Part shown: piece after piece, positions 53,817 through 62,498 of the stretch
How positions within the stretch are numbered: position 1 is the first letter of the stretch
Layout: each line of letters starts with the position of its first letter
Assembly (NCBI GenBank): GCA_002684495.1
Contig: NYVG01000007.1
Span: forward strand, 139,959-203,958
DNA from: Gammaproteobacteria bacterium
GTDB taxonomy: Bacteria; Pseudomonadota; Gammaproteobacteria; Pseudomonadales; Azotimanducaceae
DNA: 64,000 bases
Reading direction: 5' to 3'
The notes under the pieces: generated by a model
What the model was told of the DNA's origin: nothing
Databases searched by the model: none
The model's input: the letters and a program-made list of their open reading frames with translations, nothing else
Translations under genes and position numbers: made by a program

Positions 53817-55658
53817 ATGAATTTTTTTCAGGCCCAGGATCAGGCTCGGAGTAAAACCCGACTCCTGATCTTTTTATTCGTCGCCGCGGTGGTGTCACTG
53901 GTGGCGCTGACCAATCTGTTGGTAGCGGCAGGCATGGGTTTCGGGCTCGGCCCGGACGCAGTAGCCGCACAGCCACCAGAGCTTTGGCTGTTGATCAGCG
54001 CCAGTGTGGTCGGCGTGATTGCTGTGGCAAGCCTATTCAAGTTTCTGACCCTGCGCGGTGGCGGTAAGGTAATCGCAGAATCCCTAGGTGGCCAGCCCAT
54101 TCACCAAAACACCCAAAACCCTCAGCAACGCCAACTGCTGAACGTGGTTGAAGAAATGGCTATCGCTGCGGGGCTACCGGTGCCGCCTGTTTACTTGATT
54201 CCAGAACCCAGTATTAATGCGTTTGCTGCTGGCTACAGCCAAGACGATGCGGTCATAGGCATTAACCAAGGCACTCTGGACTTACTTAATCGGGACGAAC
54301 TACAGGGCGTGGTTGCTCACGAGTTCAGCCATATTTTGCACGGCGATATGCACATCAACATTCGACTCATCGCCTTACTCAGCGGCATTCTTTTTATTGG
54401 CATGATCGGCTATGGGTTGTTGCGGGGCTCTGCGTTCAGCCGCAGCAAAGATCGGGGCCAGCAAATGGCATTCGCTGTGGGTCTTATTATTGTTGGCTAC
54501 GGTGGTACCTTCTTCGGCAATCTAATAAAAGCCGCTGTGAGTCGCCAACGGGAGTTCCTTGCGGACGCCTCCGCCGTGCAATTCACCCGCTCAAATGACG
54601 GCATTGCTAACGCGTTGAAAAAAATAGGCGGCCATGCGACCGGTTCAGAGATTCAAGCCAAGGCTGCGGACGAGTCGAGCCATATGTTCTTTGGCAGCAT
54701 CAAGTCCTTCAACCGCTTTATGGCCACCCATCCGCCGCTGGAGCATCGAATAAAGGCGCTGCAACCTCACTGGCAAGGTGCTCTGAACGAGAACAGCCAA
54801 AGTGCTGCTGTTGACGGCACTGCTGGTTTCGCTGGAACAAGCCCAACCGCTGCGACCAACGCGGACCAAGTTGTAAGTCAGATCGGCCAAGGCCAGATCG
54901 AAACTGCCGCCGCCTTGCTGCGCAGCTGCGACACAACTCTGGCCAGCGCCGCTCATGACCCTTACGAAGCTCGCGGGCTTATTTACGCCATGCTCATTGA
55001 TCCGAACCCAGAGATTGCCCAGGCACAATTAGCTAAAATTCATGCTCAAGCTGAGCCAGGGGTACCGGCCTATACCGAGCAACTGCTGCCCCTAGTGCAG
55101 GCAAGTAGTGCCAGCCAACTATTACTGCTATTGGAAATGGCGATGCCAACCCTCAAGGAATTATCATTTCCCCAATACAAGCGTTTCAGCAGCAACGCCG
55201 CGGAACTGATTGTTTTTGACCAGCGGGTGGACATATTCGAGTGGGTGCTGCATCGCGTTATGACCAAGGAATTGTATGCTCATTTTGAACGCCCCCACCG
55301 CAGCGTCGGTCGAGTCGGTTCTTTTCGCAAACTGCACAAAGAAGTGCAAAGTTTATTGTCCGTAATCGCCCATCGAGGCGCCTCAGCGGAGCAAAGTTAT
55401 GCAGCCGGCGCCGCATTATTAGACCTCGCGAGACCGCTTTCATCATTAGCCGACTTCGACTACGAACATCTGAACGAAGCTCTGGGTCAGTTACGCAATT
55501 TAAAACCTATGCAGAAACAGCAGTTACTTGAGGCCTGCGCTGCGGTCGCCCTCGCTGACGGACAGATGCACTCAGAGCAGCACGCGCTATTGCATGGCAT
55601 CGCGGCCACCCTCGACTGCCCATTGCCACTAACCAACGAGCAGCATGGCCCCACATGA
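53817..55658 (+). CDS. M48 family metallopeptidase with TerB-like C-terminal region
   Basis: A 613-residue membrane protease. Two transmembrane helices at the N-terminus (LLIFLFVAAVVSLVALTNLL and the second near residue 60) precede the zinc motif VVAHEFSHILHGD, with the later Glu in SRQREFLADASA. HtpX proteases are about 290 residues. This protein has an extra cytosolic C-terminal part from about residue 335, helical, ending in AAVALADGQMHSEQHALLHG, which resembles a TerB or tellurite-resistance-type helical domain. It follows the LemA gene, and its last 4 bases overlap cmoA. It is expected to degrade membrane proteins at the cytoplasmic membrane. Confidence 0.87.
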   Translation: MNFFQAQDQARSKTRLLIFLFVAAVVSLVALTNLLVAAGMGFGLGPDAVAAQPPELWLLISASVVGVIAVASLFKFLTLRGGGKVIAESLGGQPIHQNTQNPQQRQLLNVVEEMAIAAGLPVPPVYLIPEPSINAFAAGYSQDDAVIGINQGTLDLLNRDELQGVVAHEFSHILHGDMHINIRLIALLSGILFIGMIGYGLLRGSAFSRSKDRGQQMAFAVGLIIVGYGGTFFGNLIKAAVSRQREFLADASAVQFTRSNDGIANALKKIGGHATGSEIQAKAADESSHMFFGSIKSFNRFMATHPPLEHRIKALQPHWQGALNENSQSAAVDGTAGFAGTSPTAATNADQVVSQIGQGQIETAAALLRSCDTTLASAAHDPYEARGLIYAMLIDPNPEIAQAQLAKIHAQAEPGVPAYTEQLLPLVQASSASQLLLLLEMAMPTLKELSFPQYKRFSSNAAELIVFDQRVDIFEWVLHRVMTKELYAHFERPHRSVGRVGSFRKLHKEVQSLLSVIAHRGASAEQSYAAGAALLDLARPLSSLADFDYEHLNEALGQLRNLKPMQKQQLLEACAAVALADGQMHSEQHALLHGIAATLDCPLPLTNEQHGPT

Positions 55659-56377
55659 GTAAGGACGACATTTTTTCCACCAAACAGAATCAAATAGTCG
55701 ACTTCGTCTTCGACGAACAGGTGGTTGCAGTATTCCCCGACATGATTCGCCGTTCGGTGCCGGGGTACGAAACCGTAATACCGATGACTGGGCTGATGGC
55801 TGCGCGGAATTTAAATGATGGCGACCGCGCCTATGACCTAGGTTGTTCTTTGGGCGCAACCACTCTGGCGATCTTGCAGCAAACGTCTCTGCCTAACGTC
55901 ACTGTCGTCGGCGTTGATAACGCACCCGCTATGATCGAGCAGGCCAAAGTACAACTGACCGATCCCCGAGCACGTTTCGAGTGCGCCGACCTTACTGAAT
56001 TTGCGGTCACCGATGCCAAAGTAGTGGTGCTTAATTTTGTCATGCAATTTTTATCGCCTGCGACACGCTTGCCACTGTTAAAGCGACTGCGCTCGCAAAT
56101 GCGCAGTGACGGCTTATTGATGGTGTCAGAAAAAACTCACCAATCTGATCCTGACCTGCAGGAATTCTATGACTCTACGCATTTGGCCTGGAAACGCGCC
56201 AATGGATACAGCGCCACAGAGGTCAGCCAAAAGCGTCAATCCCTAGAAAATGTGATGCGCGTGGACAGCGAAGAAATTCACAACCAGCGCTTTGCTGAGG
56301 CCGGCTTTGCGCAGTCGCAAGTTTGGTTCAGGTGCATGAACTGGGCCTCTTTCGTTGTCAAACCACAGTTACCCTAA
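55655..56377 (+). CDS. cmoA: carboxy-S-adenosyl-L-methionine synthase
   Basis: A 240-residue Rossmann methyltransferase-fold enzyme that makes carboxy-SAM from SAM and prephenate. Landmarks are IFSTKQNQIVDFVFDEQVVAVFPDMI, the motif I YDLGCSLGATTLAIL, and VVLNFVMQFLSPATRL. It is followed by cmoB after 4 bases. CmoA supplies the donor for the carboxymethyl group of 5-carboxymethoxyuridine at position 34 of some tRNAs. The cmoA-cmoB pair is typical of Gammaproteobacteria. The start codon overlaps the M48 protease stop (ATGA), so the four genes 53220-57317 form a tightly coupled unit. Confidence 0.94.
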   Translation: MSKDDIFSTKQNQIVDFVFDEQVVAVFPDMIRRSVPGYETVIPMTGLMAARNLNDGDRAYDLGCSLGATTLAILQQTSLPNVTVVGVDNAPAMIEQAKVQLTDPRARFECADLTEFAVTDAKVVVLNFVMQFLSPATRLPLLKRLRSQMRSDGLLMVSEKTHQSDPDLQEFYDSTHLAWKRANGYSATEVSQKRQSLENVMRVDSEEIHNQRFAEAGFAQSQVWFRCMNWASFVVKPQLP

Positions 56378-56381
56378 ACCG

Positions 56382-57317
56382 ATGGTCGATCTTTACGCGT
56401 TACCCACTCAGCTTCCCGGTTGGCCATTGCACCTAATCAAAGAGCGATTCAATTCCAGTTATCACGGTGACTTTGAGCGCTGGCGCAACGCCGCGGAATC
56501 ACTGCCCAAAACGAGCACTGAGCGCCGTGTATACGACGATACAGTCACCGCAGCAATGCCATGCGATGAGAAAACGCTGGGCGCTATGGAACTGTCACTT
56601 AAACAACTACACCCGTGGCGCAAGGGACCATTTCGCTTCGGTGATTTGCGTATCAATACAGAATGGCGCTCGGACTGGAAGTGGCAAAGGATGCGCCAGG
56701 CTTTAGGCAATCTCAGCGGCCAAAGGGTACTGGACATTGGTTGCGGCAATGGCTACTTCGGTTGGCGCGCCCTGCAAGCGGGTGCGAGTGAAGTAATCGG
56801 CATCGACCCCAGCATTCTTTTTTGTATTCAGCATTATGCCATCCAAAAATTCTTCAACGACGAGAGAAACTGGGTGCTACCCATCAAGGTCCAGGAACTA
56901 CCGACTTCAGTGCAGTTCGACCTAACTCTCAGCATGGGTGTGCTCTACCACCGGCGAGACCCAGTGCAGCATGTTAGGCAACTATTCGATCTCACCGCCG
57001 TGGGCGGCCGGGGTATATTGGAGACTCTGGTGGTTACAGATGCAGAATCTCTTTACCCATCAGGCCGCTATGCACGAATGAGTAACGTCTGGTGTGTACC
57101 CAGCACCGACCAAGTCGTTCACTGGATGCAGCAGGTGGGCTTCAACCAAGTACAGATTGTAGATGTCACCACCACTACTGTGGACGAGCAACGCAGTACT
57201 GAGTGGATGCACTTTGGCTCATTATCTGGCTGCCTTGACGATCAAGACCCCTCAAAGACAATCGAAGGCCACCCGGCACCTGTGCGCGCAATTTTTATGG
57301 GCCTGCGATGCAGCTAG
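56382..57317 (+). CDS. cmoB: tRNA U34 carboxymethyltransferase
   Basis: A 311-residue enzyme that transfers the carboxymethyl group from carboxy-SAM to 5-hydroxyuridine-34. It matches CmoB over the full length: PWRKGPFRFGDLRINTEWRS, VLDIGCGNGYFGWRALQAGA, GIDPSILFCIQ, SMGVLYHRRDPVQHVR, and DEQRSTEWMHFGSL. ATG 56382 is 4 bases after the cmoA stop. A TTG at 56355, overlapping cmoA, would give 320 residues and is less likely. The E. coli enzyme is 323 residues, so the N-terminus here is slightly short. Confidence 0.94.
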   Translation: MVDLYALPTQLPGWPLHLIKERFNSSYHGDFERWRNAAESLPKTSTERRVYDDTVTAAMPCDEKTLGAMELSLKQLHPWRKGPFRFGDLRINTEWRSDWKWQRMRQALGNLSGQRVLDIGCGNGYFGWRALQAGASEVIGIDPSILFCIQHYAIQKFFNDERNWVLPIKVQELPTSVQFDLTLSMGVLYHRRDPVQHVRQLFDLTAVGGRGILETLVVTDAESLYPSGRYARMSNVWCVPSTDQVVHWMQQVGFNQVQIVDVTTTTVDEQRSTEWMHFGSLSGCLDDQDPSKTIEGHPAPVRAIFMGLRCS

Positions 57318-57380
57318 TTAAACTTTGCTTCTCTAGCACCCAGAAGGTATTTTCAGCGCTCCTAGAATCATTGCAGCATC

Positions 57381-57767
57381 ATGTTTGGAATTCTCCCATT
57401 GCAGTTTCGCTTTCGCGGCAAGGTCAGACTGATTCTCGACATTTATTATTGCTTCATTGAGAGCGCGGTCGAGCAAACCGGCGGCATTGCGCTGCATCCC
57501 ACACAAATCGCGCGGGCAACGGGCATCAGCTTTACTGAAGTGGCCAAACGCTTAGACGCGACTCCTGAGCTGTTCGTCCGCCTGCCTAAACGCGATGGGG
57601 TGACCCGGTACCGCGTCACGTCCAGCGCCAGCGCTCGCAGCGATGCAGAGATTGAGGCGCTATTGCATAAGGCCGAGCGCAGCGAGTCCATGCTGTTTTA
57701 CGCGATCGCCTTTATGGTAATGGCGATGCTGGGCATAGTCGTTTTAACCATCGCCCCAAATCTTTAG
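57381..57767 (+). CDS. hypothetical protein with winged-helix-like region and C-terminal membrane anchor
   Basis: A 128-residue protein. The middle part, LHPTQIARATGISFTEVAKRLDATPELFVRLP, followed by TRYRVTSS, has the pattern of a helix-turn-helix with a small wing. The C-terminus is a single hydrophobic helix, MLFYAIAFMVMAMLGIVVLTIA, with almost nothing after it, suggesting a tail anchor. I do not recognise the family. It follows cmoB by 63 bases and precedes an acyl-CoA dehydrogenase gene by 10. Possibly a membrane-bound regulator, which is inference from layout only. Confidence 0.6.
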   Translation: MFGILPLQFRFRGKVRLILDIYYCFIESAVEQTGGIALHPTQIARATGISFTEVAKRLDATPELFVRLPKRDGVTRYRVTSSASARSDAEIEALLHKAERSESMLFYAIAFMVMAMLGIVVLTIAPNL

Positions 57768-57777
57768 GAGCAAATAA

Positions 57778-58875
57778 ATGCCCGAATCGTTAACAGTAGA
57801 ATTAACCGAGCTACGCGATACATGCCAAGCCTTCGCCTCAACCTATCTTGTGGGTTCAGACAGCAGTGCTGAAACCCGCGCGCAGATTCGCGCTGCAGCG
57901 AAATCCGCCGGTCTTTTTGGGCTTACCCAGCCTACCCAGCAAGACAACGCGCCAACTCAATTGGCGCTGTGCGTCGCTCGAGAGACTCTCGCAGCTGCCA
58001 ATCCGAATAATATGGACAGCGTTTTTGGGCCCAGCGCCGGGGTACTTGGAGGAGTGACCGGCGCGCTGGCCCAAAGCCATTTGGAACCGCTCTTAGCTGG
58101 CGACAAGCGCGCTAGTTTCGGTTTTACCGAACCCGACAATGTGCAGCCCACCCACGGCCAAATTACTGGCGAACAACTTATCGTTAATGGCCAGAAATCC
58201 TATGTCACCGGCGGCGCTGATGCGGACTTCATCAACTGCTTAGTGCATATCGAAGGACGCGGCCCATCTATGGTGGTCATCGACACAAACAAAGACGGCG
58301 TGATCTTAGAAAAGAAATTTGTGTCGCTAGATGGTTCGCACCATGCGGCGTTCCGGTTCGAAAATGTAAGCGTGCCAAGCCATCACATCATTGGCGAGCC
58401 GGGCCAGGGCTTGCCTAAGGCCATGCGCCAAATCGGCGACACCCGTTTGCTATTCGCTGCTCAAGCAAGCGGCTATATGCTGTGGACCCTCGAATTACTC
58501 AAAGCACACCTGACCAGTGCAGACAAAAGTGGCGAGGCCCGGGGCAATAAAGATGTGGTGCGCTGGCATTATGCCAACCTGCGTATTAAAGCCTTTGCCG
58601 CTCGCAGTATGCTTTACCGAACAGCGCGACTTGCCGATGAAGGCGAAAATATCGTCAACGAGGCCATGGCCTGCAAAGTGTTTGCTACAGAAACAATTGG
58701 TGAGATGGTCGATACCGCCATTCAATTAGTTGGCGGGGTCGCGCTGGTGGAAGATCACCCGTTAGCTATCTTGTATCGCAAAGTGCGAGGCTGGCGATTA
58801 GCCGAGGGTGCCAGCGACGTGTTGCGTCTGAACATCGGGCGCGGCATTCTGGAACTGGATAGGGGCAGAATTTAG
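57778..58875 (+). CDS. acyl-CoA dehydrogenase family protein
   Basis: A 365-residue flavoprotein of the acyl-CoA dehydrogenase superfamily. FAD-binding motifs are FGFTEPDNVQPTHGQITGEQLIVNGQKSYVTGG (split here across residues about 120-150) and AIQLVGGVALVEDHPLAILYRKVRGWRLAEGASDVLRLNIGR near the C-terminus. The usual Glu of GTNEI reads GASDVL, so the catalytic base, if present, must lie elsewhere, as in isovaleryl or some long-chain types. It starts 10 bases after the hypothetical membrane protein. A substrate cannot be named. Confidence 0.82.
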   Translation: MPESLTVELTELRDTCQAFASTYLVGSDSSAETRAQIRAAAKSAGLFGLTQPTQQDNAPTQLALCVARETLAAANPNNMDSVFGPSAGVLGGVTGALAQSHLEPLLAGDKRASFGFTEPDNVQPTHGQITGEQLIVNGQKSYVTGGADADFINCLVHIEGRGPSMVVIDTNKDGVILEKKFVSLDGSHHAAFRFENVSVPSHHIIGEPGQGLPKAMRQIGDTRLLFAAQASGYMLWTLELLKAHLTSADKSGEARGNKDVVRWHYANLRIKAFAARSMLYRTARLADEGENIVNEAMACKVFATETIGEMVDTAIQLVGGVALVEDHPLAILYRKVRGWRLAEGASDVLRLNIGRGILELDRGRI

Positions 58876-58948
58876 TTCCGCCCGAAGGTCCGGAAATATC
58901 CAGCCCAAAAAATTGATCCGCAGCAATTGCACTAAAGAGCAACCGACT

Positions 58949-59275
58949 ATGAATACCCTTGCCACAAGAATAATCCGCGCCACGCCTGCTCTATCGGCGT
59001 TGTTATTAGGTGGATGCGCCTTCGTATCGCTCACTGATGCTGGTGCCAATGTGCGCCAGAGCAGTGCCGAGGACGTGAGCCAATGCAAATTGGTCGCCAC
59101 GATCTCCAGCCAAACCAAAGACACCGTTGTGCTCGACCGCAACTCAGGCAAAGTACGCGAAGAACTCATTGTTCTGGCACGCAACCGCGCGGCTGAAATC
59201 GGTGCTAACGCCATTGTTCCCGTTGCCGAGCAGCGCAACGGCAGCCAAGATTTCAGCGCCTATAGCTGTCCGTAA
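58949..59275 (+). CDS. small lipoprotein of DUF4156 type
   Basis: A 108-residue lipoprotein. The signal sequence ends with a lipobox, LLGGC, so Cys 24 or so is lipidated. The mature part reads FVSLTDAGANVR, DVSQCKLVATISSQTKD, and NRAAEIGANAIVPVAE, which matches the DUF4156 pattern seen in many Proteobacteria. Two further Cys could form a disulfide. Such proteins belong to the outer membrane or periplasm. An earlier ATG at 58913 would add a short polar extension and no lipoprotein signal. It converges on the Smr gene. Confidence 0.8.
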   Translation: MNTLATRIIRATPALSALLLGGCAFVSLTDAGANVRQSSAEDVSQCKLVATISSQTKDTVVLDRNSGKVREELIVLARNRAAEIGANAIVPVAEQRNGSQDFSAYSCP

Positions 59276-59294
59276 GAACGTTTTTCAGTTCAAA

Positions 59295-59888
59295 CTAAGG
59301 CTCGCCCTTCAGCCCAAAGCGCTCTCGATTAGCCGCCTTACCCGCGGCTGATTTTCTGATCAGAACATATACTGACCCTACACCGCCATGGTTGCGTTGC
59401 GCGGAGCAATAAGCGATAACATCCGGATGGTCTATCAGCCAGCGCGCCACGTAGCTTTTCAGTCGGCCCGGCGTAGCACTGCGTTCGCCCTTGCCGTGGC
59501 TGATCAAAACACAGCGCCAGTTCTTTGCGCGCACCTTCTGGAATAGCTGAAACACCGCCTGTTGCGCTTCCTTGACGGTTTTCTGATGCAGGTCTAGCTC
59601 GTACTCCAAAGCATAACCGCCGCGCCGTAGCTTGCTAAATACCGCGTGTTGTACTCCATCTTGCTTCCACTCCAGCATCTCTAACGGTTGCCGCGCTTCT
59701 ACTTCAGACAGGGTTAAAAAGTTGTGCTCCGCAGAGTCTTCTGCAAACGCCTCGGCAGCTCGACGGCGCTGCAACTGTTCCTCGCTGGCACCCTGCCAGC
59801 TCTTGCGAGTATCGGTACGCGGGGTGACCAGCGGCGTAACGTCCTGCATTTGCGCCGCGAATAGATCTTTGTCGTCCTCGGAGTTCAC
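59295..59888 (-). CDS. Smr domain protein (SmrA-like)
   Basis: A 197-residue protein with an N-terminal helical region and a C-terminal Smr domain. The Smr signatures are LDLHQKTVKEAQQAVFQLF, VLISHGKGERS, and RNHGGVGSVYVLI. Stand-alone Smr proteins of gammaproteobacterial YfcN/SmrA type are nickase or endonuclease-like; some link to mRNA quality control at stalled ribosomes. It lies 3 bases after the PhyH-like gene at 59892 on the same strand, so the two, and the small gene at 60682, may be one transcript. Confidence 0.88.
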   Translation of the reverse strand: MNSEDDKDLFAAQMQDVTPLVTPRTDTRKSWQGASEEQLQRRRAAEAFAEDSAEHNFLTLSEVEARQPLEMLEWKQDGVQHAVFSKLRRGGYALEYELDLHQKTVKEAQQAVFQLFQKVRAKNWRCVLISHGKGERSATPGRLKSYVARWLIDHPDVIAYCSAQRNHGGVGSVYVLIRKSAAGKAANRERFGLKGEP

Positions 59889-59891
59889 TGC

Positions 59892-60674
59892 CTATTCCAT
59901 GCGCTCGAGGGCGATACTGGGCAATCGCTCTGAGCGGGTGCCAGGTATCGGAAGATTGTTTTCAGCGTGGTAGGTGAATACCGGGGATAATTTCACCTGT
60001 TGGCTTTGGTTCTGCCCCGCTGCGTGAAACAAGCGGCAGTGAAATAATAACAGGTCACCTGCATGCAAATTCACCACCTGCGCACTCTCAATTAGGGACC
60101 TATTGGCCGCCAATTCGGGGCGCAAAAACAATGCACTATCCAATCGGCCTCGATCAATACTCTGCTTATGACTGGATGGAATGACCTGCAGAGCCCCGTT
60201 TGACGCATCCTCGTCGCCCAGCGCAAACCAGGCAGAAATTAGCTCAGGCCGATCAAAAGACCAGTAGCGGATATCTTGATGCCAAAGTGTCGCGCTGCTG
60301 AAACCCGGGTGTTTGGTCATGACACAGTTGTGGTGACATTGGGACAGCATTGGCTTTGCGCAATCGAGTAAAACCCTGAGCCAGGCATCCAGTACCGGAT
60401 GCTGAGCCAAAGATTTTAAGCTGTCGTTACGCGCATAGGCATGCAGCAAACGACGCGGAGTGTCGCCTCCACTGACATCGCGATTGGCCGGAGCACCCGG
60501 ATAACCCACGTCGGCCTCAAATTCCGCAGGCCCCACTAAGGGGTCTAGATCCGTCTGCACCACTTGGCGCAATTGCCCGCATTCTTGCCCAGACAAAATA
60601 CCTGACAGCACCACGAATCCCGCGTTCTGGAATTGTTCGACTTGGTTTCGCTCCGGAGTATGACTGCTCATCAA
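59892..60674 (-). CDS. phytanoyl-CoA dioxygenase (PhyH) family protein
   Basis: A 260-residue Fe(II)/2-oxoglutarate oxygenase of the PhyH group. The iron HxD is in LWHQDIRYWSFD, and the distal His is in CRLFHAAGQNQS. The N-terminal half has VLSGILSGQECGQLRQV, a common start of this family. It differs considerably from the product at 359, so the two are not recent duplicates. It lies between an 89-residue protein of unknown function (7 bases) and the Smr gene (3 bases), suggesting one operon. Its substrate is unknown. Confidence 0.85.
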   Translation of the reverse strand: MMSSHTPERNQVEQFQNAGFVVLSGILSGQECGQLRQVVQTDLDPLVGPAEFEADVGYPGAPANRDVSGGDTPRRLLHAYARNDSLKSLAQHPVLDAWLRVLLDCAKPMLSQCHHNCVMTKHPGFSSATLWHQDIRYWSFDRPELISAWFALGDEDASNGALQVIPSSHKQSIDRGRLDSALFLRPELAANRSLIESAQVVNLHAGDLLLFHCRLFHAAGQNQSQQVKLSPVFTYHAENNLPIPGTRSERLPSIALERME

Positions 60675-60681
60675 GACACCT

Positions 60682-60951
60682 TTAACCGCCTAGATGCATT
60701 TCAGTTTCTACCAAAGAATCGCCATTAACCGTCACCTTTAGGGCTCCGGTGGAAGCCCAATAACGGGCTTCAATGTAATGATGCTCTTCCCATTCCAATT
60801 CCACATTGGTCCACACGTATTGCGGTTCGCTGGCGCCTTGGTCACGACGCTTGCGCAGGCAATCGTCTAGATATAACTCAATAGCGCCATCATCGGTAAG
60901 CTTAAGCTCAAAGGATTTATGCCGGTGTTGAAACTGCAACGTCTGAGACAA
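60682..60951 (-). CDS. small hypothetical protein upstream of PhyH-like gene
   Basis: An 89-residue soluble protein with alternating charged and hydrophobic residues that suggest a small beta-rich fold: FQHRHKSFELKLTDDGAIEL, YVWTNVELEWEEHHYIEA and ALKVTVNGDSLVETEMHL. It contains the pattern CLRKRRDQG but no recognised motif or signal peptide. It lies 7 bases before the PhyH-like oxygenase, so the two are probably co-translated. I do not recognise the family. An AAGGAG-like site precedes the ATG. Confidence 0.65.
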   Translation of the reverse strand: MSQTLQFQHRHKSFELKLTDDGAIELYLDDCLRKRRDQGASEPQYVWTNVELEWEEHHYIEARYWASTGALKVTVNGDSLVETEMHLGG

Positions 60952-61094
60952 GGAAAACTCCTTAATGATCGCCAGATTGGATGGGCTACCATTGTAGGGA
61001 TACAGCTACGGCCGCAGCAATAACAACGACAGGTTTAGTGCCGGCAGCAAACCCACTATGATGGTGGACGCTGCCGCTAATTAGGGAGAATCAG

Positions 61095-62498
61095 ATGGTA
61101 GACACAGATTCGACCAGGGACACAGAATCACCACGCTTTGCCAAGGTATTAAAGGGGCGCGAAGTTATTGCCCTGTCCTTCGGTGCCATGATTGGCTGGA
61201 GCTGGGTACTAATGACCGGCGTATGGCTGAATGATGCCGGAACCTTGGGTACGGTCATCGCGTTCAGCATTGGCGGTCTGGCAATCGCCCTCATCGGACT
61301 GACCTACAGCGAATTGGCATCAGCGATGCCTCGCGCTGGCGGCGAGCACATCTATACCCGTCGTGCCTTGGGCAACCATTGGTCATTCGCCTGTACCTGG
61401 GCGCTGCTATTTTCTTACGTCAATGTCTGCCTTTTTGAGGCAGTGGCGCTGCCCACTGCAGTCAGTTACCTGTGGCCTGATATCAGTCTCGGGACCCTGT
61501 GGAATGTCTTGGGCAGTGACGTAGATATTGGCTTCGTGATTATCGGTTCTGGCGCCGCAGCTGTGGTTACCTGGGTCAACTATTTGGGTATTCGCACCGC
61601 AGCCCTCGCCCAAACCATCGTGACTGGCTTGATTATTTGTGCTGGCCTGCTGCTGTTTTCAGGTGCTGCATTTAATGGCCAGGTGTCCAATGCCGAGCCG
61701 TGGATCGCCACCCCAACCAGTGGCGTACTGGCCGTACTGATCATGGTGCCGGCGATGTTGGTGGGTTTCGATGTGATTCCACAATCCGCTGAAGAAATCG
61801 ATCTACCGCCGCAAAAGGTCGGCAAATTATTGGTGATTTCGGTGTTCTGCGCGGTGGCATGGTACGTGCTGATCACGCTGTCCGTGGGATTGGGTTTGAC
61901 GGCTCAACAACAAGCCGACAGCACCATGGCGACCGCCGACGCCGCCAGCGCACTCTGGAGCAACTTTGGCGGCGGTAACTGGGCCGGGGCCTTCTTGGTA
62001 CTGGGTGGCATCGGCGGCATTCTCACAAGTTGGAACGCGTTTATCGTCGGTGCCTCGCGAGTGCTGTTCGCATTAGCTGAATCAGGCCATGTACCAGCTG
62101 TATTTATGCGCTTACATCCCAAATACAAAACACCCTATGTAGGCATCTTGGCCATCGGTATTTTATCCATGTTCGCGCCATTGTTCGGTAAAACCATCCT
62201 TGTTTGGCTCATCAATAGCGGCAGCTTTGCGGTAACTATCGCCTTCGTATTTGTCGCCATCTCTTTTTTAGTCCTACGCCACAAAGAGCCAGATATGCCC
62301 AGACCCTTTAAGGTCAGCCATCCACGCTTGGTAGGCTATGGCGCGGTATTGCTGGCTCTGGGATTACTGTCGGCATTTCTGCCCTGGAGCGACAGTGCAT
62401 TAAGCTGGCCAGAGGAATGGATGACCATTGTTATATGGACCGCCATTGGACTGGTTCTGTGGCTACGCTACAGAGTCCGCAACGATGATAAGCCATGA
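61095..62498 (+). CDS. APC family permease
   Basis: A 467-residue amino acid-polyamine-organocation family transporter with about 12 hydrophobic segments. The first helix has the broken-helix signature VIALSFGAMIGWSWVLMTG, followed by MPRAGGEHIYTRRALGNH, then ADSTMATADAASALWS later. The family takes up amino acids, amines or polyamines with protons, and the substrate is not evident. AGGGAGA precedes the ATG by 6 bases. Its stop overlaps the start of the GST gene by 4 bases, so the two are coupled. Confidence 0.88.
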   Translation: MVDTDSTRDTESPRFAKVLKGREVIALSFGAMIGWSWVLMTGVWLNDAGTLGTVIAFSIGGLAIALIGLTYSELASAMPRAGGEHIYTRRALGNHWSFACTWALLFSYVNVCLFEAVALPTAVSYLWPDISLGTLWNVLGSDVDIGFVIIGSGAAAVVTWVNYLGIRTAALAQTIVTGLIICAGLLLFSGAAFNGQVSNAEPWIATPTSGVLAVLIMVPAMLVGFDVIPQSAEEIDLPPQKVGKLLVISVFCAVAWYVLITLSVGLGLTAQQQADSTMATADAASALWSNFGGGNWAGAFLVLGGIGGILTSWNAFIVGASRVLFALAESGHVPAVFMRLHPKYKTPYVGILAIGILSMFAPLFGKTILVWLINSGSFAVTIAFVFVAISFLVLRHKEPDMPRPFKVSHPRLVGYGAVLLALGLLSAFLPWSDSALSWPEEWMTIVIWTAIGLVLWLRYRVRNDDKP

